Source: Peribacillus simplex (GTDB lineage: Bacteria > Bacillota > Bacilli > Bacillales > DSM-1321). Taken from it: a stretch of DNA of 64,000 bases. Below are positions 59,789 to 64,000 of the stretch, in pieces; the first letter of the stretch is position 1, and every line of letters begins with the position of its first letter. A model generated the notes under the pieces. It saw only the letters and a program-made list of their open reading frames with translations. It searched no databases and had not been told where the DNA came from. The position numbers were made by a program, and so were the translations under genes. Location: assembly GCF_030123325.1 (NCBI RefSeq), contig NZ_CP126106.1, forward strand, positions 710,001 through 774,000, in the 5' to 3' direction.

Positions 59789-60907
59789 GTGAAAGAAATA
59801 ACGATCCCGACAATAGAAAAAATAAAAATCGAAGAATTTCAAAAAGATTTGGTTTCCTGGTTTCTCGAAGAACAAAGAGAATTGCCATGGAGGGAAAATA
59901 AGGATCCATACCGTGTTTGGGTTTCTGAAATAATGCTGCAGCAAACGAGGGTGGATACGGTTATTCCTTATTTCAACCGATTTGTGGAATGGTTTCCAAC
60001 ACTCGAGGATTTTGCCAATGCCGATGAAGAGAAAATCCTAAAAGCATGGGAAGGGCTGGGATATTACTCACGTGTAAGGAATCTGCATAGTGCCGTTCAG
60101 GAAGTGAAGGCATCCTATAATGGTATCGTACCGGATGATCCCGAGGAAATTTCAAAATTGAAGGGTGTCGGCCCATATACAGCCGGTGCGATTCTTAGTA
60201 TCGCATACGGCAAGCCGGAGCCAGCCGTTGATGGAAACGTCATGCGTGTTTTATCAAGGATATTGATGATATATGAAGACATAGCAAAGCCAAAGACAAG
60301 AAAAACATTCGAAGCTGCCGTAAGAAAGCTGATCGATCATGAACATACGTCTGCCTTCAATCAAGCCTTGATGGAACTTGGTGCATTAATCTGCACACCG
60401 GGTAAGCCTGCCTGCCTATTATGTCCCATTCAAAGTCATTGTCTAGCATTTGAATCCGGAGTTCAGTCGGAATTGCCGATAAAAATTCAAAAGAAAAAAA
60501 CGCGGGATGTACCAATTGTAGCTGCCGTTTTAACAAATGAAAAAGGTGAATATTTGATTCACAAGCGAGCATCAGCAGGATTGCTTGCAAATCTTTGGGA
60601 ATATCCGAACTTCGAAAACCATTCATCCCTTTTGCATAAGCGTGAATTCTTCGAGAGTCGGTTTCAGGAAATGTATGGCGTCAAACCTGAAATCACTGAA
60701 TCACTTGTGAGGATTGAACATGTTTTCTCGCATCTCGTTTGGAAAGTGGACACATATATCGGAGTGGTCAAAAAGGCCATCAGTGAAGAGACACTAAGAG
60801 AACAGCAACTTAAGTGGGTGAGTGAAGCAGAGATGGAGGAGTTGGCATTTCCGGTTTCCCACCAAAAAATGATGAAGGCGTATAAAGAAAAAGAACGAAT
60901 TGAATAA
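59789..60907 (+). CDS. mutY: A/G-specific adenine DNA glycosylase MutY
   Basis: MutY removes adenine mispaired with 8-oxoguanine. The 372-residue protein has the catalytic domain (SEIMLQQTRVDTVIPYF), helix-hairpin-helix LKGVGPYTAGAIL with the catalytic Asp in PAVDGNVMRV, and the 4Fe-4S cysteines C-x6-C-x2-C-x5-C (ALICTPGKPACLLCPIQSHC). A C-terminal NUDIX-like domain recognises 8-oxoG (about 235-365). GTG 59789 with GGAGGAAC upstream. Divergent from yfhP, as in B. subtilis. Confidence 0.96.
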   Translation: MKEITIPTIEKIKIEEFQKDLVSWFLEEQRELPWRENKDPYRVWVSEIMLQQTRVDTVIPYFNRFVEWFPTLEDFANADEEKILKAWEGLGYYSRVRNLHSAVQEVKASYNGIVPDDPEEISKLKGVGPYTAGAILSIAYGKPEPAVDGNVMRVLSRILMIYEDIAKPKTRKTFEAAVRKLIDHEHTSAFNQALMELGALICTPGKPACLLCPIQSHCLAFESGVQSELPIKIQKKKTRDVPIVAAVLTNEKGEYLIHKRASAGLLANLWEYPNFENHSSLLHKREFFESRFQEMYGVKPEITESLVRIEHVFSHLVWKVDTYIGVVKKAISEETLREQQLKWVSEAEMEELAFPVSHQKMMKAYKEKERIE

Positions 60908-60960
60908 AGGCTCTCAATTGATATTATATGGTAATATAAGGGTATTGAGGGGGCGCGGAA

Positions 60961-61230
60961 ATGAGGATAGTCATTCAAGCATTCATGGGTTCAGTCATCA
61001 TTCATGCTTTATATTTTGGGAGTGCGATAATGGTTGGGTCCATAAAAACGAGCCGATATAAACCGGACATTGAAAATGCATGGGAACAAGCAGGGGCACT
61101 TCAGAATGAAATGGTATTCGGTAATGTAATTTCACCTTCTTTATATTCGTTAACATTCTTTGGGACAGCCCTGATTTGCGCACTGGCTATAACCTCTTAT
61201 AATAAAATTGTGATTAAAAAAAGGCGCTAG
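60961..61230 (+). CDS. Small two-helix membrane protein
   Basis: The 89-residue protein has hydrophobic segments at about 7-25 and 60-82 and a basic C-terminal tail (NKIVIKKRR). No family recognised. GAGGGGGCG is upstream of the ATG. It follows mutY by 53 bases and may be read with it. Confidence 0.65.
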   Translation: MRIVIQAFMGSVIIHALYFGSAIMVGSIKTSRYKPDIENAWEQAGALQNEMVFGNVISPSLYSLTFFGTALICALAITSYNKIVIKKRR

Positions 61231-61246
61231 TGATTTAGGAGCATGA

Positions 61247-61279
61247 AAGAGGATATCCGCTTAGATATCCTCTTCCTTT
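61247..61279. terminator. Bidirectional terminator
   Basis: GAGGATATC/GATATCCTC stem (61249-61257 with 61264-61272), followed by TTCCTTTT; it lies between convergent genes. Confidence 0.8.
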
Positions 61280-61310
61280 TGTTGATTTTCAAAGCCATAT
61301 CCGTATAAAA

Positions 61311-61535
61311 TCAATCGTAAAGGGTTTTCGTTCCATGAGTATAATCGGCTTCCTGCCTGTTAAGTCCGCCTCTATTTTCAATTTCTTTGACGATTTCGCT
61401 ATGGATACTCTGTCCTTCTTGGTTTAAATAAGGTACCATTTGTTGAAGGGAGTGATGAAAATAGGCAAGTTCGCTATTTTCCCAATCCGATTTTTTCATC
61501 ATCGACAACTCTGTCATATCGCGTCCAACATACAT
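61311..61535 (-). CDS. yfhS: YfhS-like protein
   Basis: The 74-residue soluble protein (MYVGRDMTELSMMKKSDWEN, then YFHHSLQQMVPYLNQEG and NRGGLNRQEADYTHGTK) agrees in length and position with YfhS between mutY and fabL. AAGGAGTG is upstream. YfhS affects sporulation in B. subtilis by report; not visible from the sequence. Confidence 0.8.
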   Translation of the reverse strand: MYVGRDMTELSMMKKSDWENSELAYFHHSLQQMVPYLNQEGQSIHSEIVKEIENRGGLNRQEADYTHGTKTLYD

Positions 61536-61602
61536 AACAGTAACACTCCTTAAAAAATGATTTTTATTACTCGGTGTTTACTCAGAAAGGATGAATAAAC
61601 AA

Positions 61603-62352
61603 ATGGAACAAAAAGTGGCACTCGTTACAGGTAGCAGTAAAGGTTTAGGCAGAAGCACGGCAATAAGGCTTGCAGAGGAAGGTTACGACCTCGTTATTAA
61701 TTATGCCCGGAGCAAGTCAAAAGCATTAGAAGTGGCAGCCGAAATTGAAGCATTGGGGCGTAAAGCCCTTGTAGTTAAGGCGAATGTCGGTGACGTTGCG
61801 AAAGTGAAAAGCATGTTCGAGGAAATCGATGCGTATTATGGGCGTTTGGATATTTTCATCAATAATGCGGCCTCAGGTGTGCAGCGTCCGTTAATGGAGC
61901 TGGAGGAATCCCATTGGAACTGGACCATGGACATCAATACGAAAGCCCTCCTTTTCTGTGCACAGGAAGCGGCGAAATTAATGGAGAGGAATGGCGGGGG
62001 GAAAATCGTCAGCATCAGTTCACTAGGATCCATTCGCTATTTGAAAAATTATACAGCTGTTGGAGTTTCCAAGGCTGCGCTTGAAGCCCTGACAAGATAT
62101 TTAGCGGTCGAATTGGCTGCAAAAAATATTTGTGTCAATGCCGTTTCAGGCGGTGTGATCGATACAGATGCCCTGAAGTCTTTCCCGAATCGGGATGAAA
62201 TGCTTGCCGAGGCGGCAGAACAGACTCCGGCTGGACGGATGGTCGAGGTGGAAGATATGGTGAATACCATCCTGTTCTTAATTTCCGATGGAGCCAGTAT
62301 GATTCGTGGACAAACTGTAATAGTTGATGGAGGCATTTCATTGCTTGTTTAA
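61603..62352 (+). CDS. fabL: Enoyl-[acyl-carrier-protein] reductase III (NADPH) FabL
   Basis: FabL reduces enoyl-ACP in fatty acid elongation. The SDR-type protein (249 residues from ATG 61603) has TGSSKGLGR, NNAASG, catalytic Tyr150 and Lys157 (YTAVGVSKAALEAL) and the C-terminal RGQTVIVDGGISLLV. Family members start MEQ-(N)KxALVTG, so I use 61603; an ATG at 61591 touches the purine-rich site AGAAAGG and would add four residues. Confidence 0.92.
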   Translation: MEQKVALVTGSSKGLGRSTAIRLAEEGYDLVINYARSKSKALEVAAEIEALGRKALVVKANVGDVAKVKSMFEEIDAYYGRLDIFINNAASGVQRPLMELEESHWNWTMDINTKALLFCAQEAAKLMERNGGGKIVSISSLGSIRYLKNYTAVGVSKAALEALTRYLAVELAAKNICVNAVSGGVIDTDALKSFPNRDEMLAEAAEQTPAGRMVEVEDMVNTILFLISDGASMIRGQTVIVDGGISLLV

Positions 62353-62433
62353 TGTTATTGGAAAAATTTAAATGTTTTTAGTTGGATAACACTCCTGGAT
62401 AATGGTTATCTTATTATCGTGGAGGTGATATCA

Positions 62434-62709
62434 ATGGCTAAAAACATGAATAAATCACAAGCAGGTACTAATGTTCAACAAGTGAGACAGCAAAACGCGC
62501 AATCTCAACAAGGTCAAGGCCAATTCGGTACAGAATTTGCTTCTGAAACTAACGTTCAAGAAGTGAGACAACAAAACGCGCAATCTCAACAAAAAAAAGG
62601 TCAAGGTCAAGCACAAGGCCAATTCGGTACAGAGTTTGCTTCTGAAACTAACGTTCAAGAAGTGAAACAACAAAACCAAAAATCTCAAAGCAATAAAAGC
62701 CAAGGCTAA
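62434..62709 (+). CDS. sspE: Gamma-type small acid-soluble spore protein
   Basis: A 91-residue, Gln/Asn-rich SASP with two repeats of about 35 residues, each carrying a TEFASET germination-protease site and a NVQ(E/Q)V(R/K)QQN motif. It is an amino acid store in the spore core that does not bind DNA. GGAGGTG is seven bases upstream of ATG 62434. Position between fabL and ygaB is as in B. subtilis. Confidence 0.96.
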   Translation: MAKNMNKSQAGTNVQQVRQQNAQSQQGQGQFGTEFASETNVQEVRQQNAQSQQKKGQGQAQGQFGTEFASETNVQEVKQQNQKSQSNKSQG

Positions 62710-62719
62710 TTGCCGATTA

Positions 62720-62753
62720 AAAGCATCCTTCTTTTGAAGGGTGCTTTTTTTTT
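62720..62753 (+). terminator. Rho-independent terminator of sspE
   Basis: AAGCATCCTTC/GAAGGGTGCTT stem, TTTT loop, long T-run. Confidence 0.9.
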
Positions 62754-62870
62754 GCCTTTCATTGGTTTCGACAAATGTTTCGTCGTGTTTACATATTATG
62801 TCAAAGGAAAAAACGGATAAAAATAGAATATACATACTATAGAAAAAATACAGATTAGGAAGGTGCATTC

Positions 62871-63125
62871 ATGGAGGAATTTAACCGGCTTATAAACAAC
62901 CAGTTGAAAACGATGGATAAGCTTTTACTTTTACAATCCGAAATCGAAAGATGCCAAGATATAGAGAAGCAACTCCTTGCCCTGGAAGAGGAGAGTGAAG
63001 CAGTCACGATTCAGGAAGAGATTCAACTCAAAAAGCAGGAATTGAAAAGTATCCATGATATGTTCGAGAAGCAAACGGAAGAAGTCATCCGTTATTTTCA
63101 GCAAGGACAGGCTGCCATACGATAA
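62871..63125 (+). CDS. ygaB: YgaB-like coiled-coil protein
   Basis: The 84-residue, highly charged helical protein (LLLLQSEIERCQDIEKQLLALEEESEAVTIQEEI) is predicted coiled coil over most of its length. It agrees in length, type and position with YgaB. AGGAAGGTG is upstream of the ATG. Function unknown. Confidence 0.82.
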   Translation: MEEFNRLINNQLKTMDKLLLLQSEIERCQDIEKQLLALEEESEAVTIQEEIQLKKQELKSIHDMFEKQTEEVIRYFQQGQAAIR

Positions 63126-63358
63126 AGAACCGGCTAATTTCTTAGTTAAAATGGGTGGATGGTCAGACTTTTTCGACTTATTTACACATTTTCACTGGGA
63201 GATTAGCCACTTTTGTTTTAAATTTATGAATAAATCGCTATAATATAGGAATATAGGGTAAATGGAAAAAAGTATATATTTTTAAATACACACAACACTG
63301 CAAACGGAATAGGGCACAGTACGCTGTCAGGGTGTCTATAGAAAGTAGGGAGAGATAA

Positions 63359-63889
63359 ATGGGGATTGTTCCTGCCGAAGGAGGAAAAATCCAAATCCAT
63401 AGCTATAAACATAATGGACATATCCATCGTATCTGGGAAGAGACGACCGTTTTAAAAGGGACCCAAAATCTGGTGATAGCAGCGAATGACCGTACTATGG
63501 TAACGGAATCAGATGGAAGGACCTGGATTACGAGAGAGCCGGCGATTTGCTATTTTCATTCAAAGTATTGGTTTAATGTTATTGGTATGTTGAGAGAGGA
63601 CGGGGTTTATTATTATTGCAATATCAGTTCGCCGTTCACATACGAATCGGGAGCATTGAAATACATTGACTATGACCTGGACATTAAAGTATTCCCAGAT
63701 ATGACGTTTAATTTGCTGGATGAGGATGAATATGAAAGGCATCGGAAAGAAATGAATTACCCGGATGCCATCGATTCAATATTGAAACAGAACGTAGACT
63801 ATTTGATTTATATGATACGCCAGCGAAAAGGACCATTCTCCGCAGAGTTTATTGATAGTTGGTATGAACGCTTTTTAACCTATCGATGA
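63359..63889 (+). CDS. ntdP: Nucleoside tri-/diphosphate phosphatase NtdP (DUF402)
   Basis: The 176-residue protein is very similar to B. subtilis YgaC/NtdP (IQIHSYKHNGHIHRIWEETTVLKGTQ; NDRTMVTESDGRTWITREPA; YDLDIKVFPDMTFNLLDEDEYERH). The family hydrolyses nucleoside tri- and diphosphates with divalent metal via conserved Asp/Glu residues. GTAGGGAGAG is upstream of the ATG. Monocistronic with a terminator. Confidence 0.94.
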   Translation: MGIVPAEGGKIQIHSYKHNGHIHRIWEETTVLKGTQNLVIAANDRTMVTESDGRTWITREPAICYFHSKYWFNVIGMLREDGVYYYCNISSPFTYESGALKYIDYDLDIKVFPDMTFNLLDEDEYERHRKEMNYPDAIDSILKQNVDYLIYMIRQRKGPFSAEFIDSWYERFLTYR

Positions 63890-63895
63890 TAGAAA

Positions 63896-63925
63896 GGGCC
63901 TGCTGCATAATTGGCAGGCTTTTTC
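63896..63925 (+). terminator. Rho-independent terminator of ntdP
   Basis: GCCTGC (63898-63903)/GCAGGC (63914-63919) stem with T-run TTTTT. Confidence 0.8.
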
Positions 63926-64000
63926 ATTATGTATCGTGCCTACCATCTGATTCAATCCTTCAAGAATGCAGGAACCATTACACCTCCTATAAATGGTTAT

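Noticed and set aside
1..64000. CRISPR arrays, tRNA and rRNA genes
   Set aside because: No regularly spaced direct repeats with unique spacers, no cloverleaf with T-arm consensus and no rRNA-like sequence were seen on reading. The only dispersed repeat is the 219-bp pair.

Overview
The window is a chromosomal segment of a low-G+C, endospore-forming Bacillales bacterium. Small acid-soluble spore proteins SspK and SspE, and the block yfhD-yfhE-yfhF-recX-yfhH-sspK-yfhJ-yfhP-mutY-yfhS-fabL-sspE-ygaB-ntdP (about 55.3-63.9 kb), follow the Bacillus subtilis order. A Peribacillus/Bacillus simplex-like host is my best guess, but the genus is an inference. No rRNA, tRNA, CRISPR array, prophage or complete insertion sequence was seen. 

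Region 1 (1-10.8 kb) is the outstanding part. It is a compact locus combining the two phosphonatase-pathway enzymes for 2-aminoethylphosphonate (PhnW transaminase and PhnX phosphonoacetaldehyde hydrolase) with a bacterial microcompartment (BMC) gene set. That set has two BMC-H shell proteins, one BMC-P vertex protein, a CoA-acylating aldehyde dehydrogenase with a C-terminal encapsulation-type helix, a PduL-type phosphotransacylase, and an accessory protein with a matching N-terminal helix. The logic would be: 2-aminoethylphosphonate to phosphonoacetaldehyde (PhnW), to acetaldehyde plus phosphate (PhnX), to acetyl-CoA (aldehyde dehydrogenase), to acetyl-phosphate (PduL), with the volatile toxic aldehyde held in a shell. 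A saccharopine-dehydrogenase-like enzyme, an MgtC-like membrane protein, a DeoR-type and a GntR/UTRA-type regulator and the end of an MHS-type transporter share the locus. Eight operator-like repeats spaced one helical turn apart lie in front of the dehydrogenase gene. 

Region 2 (11-34 kb) holds a C45-type hydrolase, a BceAB-like ABC transporter with a YxeA-like protein, a convergent two-component system, an MFS drug exporter, a cystine-type ABC importer (tcyABC-like), secreted proteins (a PHP-domain protein and a YjgB-like protein whose start looks frameshifted), an aminotransferase, an orphan holin beside an NlpC/P60-fold protein that has lost its catalytic residues, a DUF2157/GDYXXLXY pair, and a PadR-DUF1700-DUF4097 operon. 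Two 219-bp near-identical MITE-like repeats lie 9.4 kb apart. 

Region 3 (34-55 kb) holds a PAS-GGDEF diguanylate cyclase, a second MFS exporter, a 1556-residue membrane protein with a perfect 115-residue tandem repeat, an arginine-type ABC importer, LysR and universal-stress genes, and a MerR-controlled acyl-CoA catabolic operon (SDR, acyl-CoA dehydrogenase, thiolase, acyl-CoA ligase). A cluster of DnaA boxes (three perfect and three with one mismatch within 170 bp) follows the ligase and marks the border to the conserved yfh/yga block. This is a likely DnaA-titration site rather than an origin.
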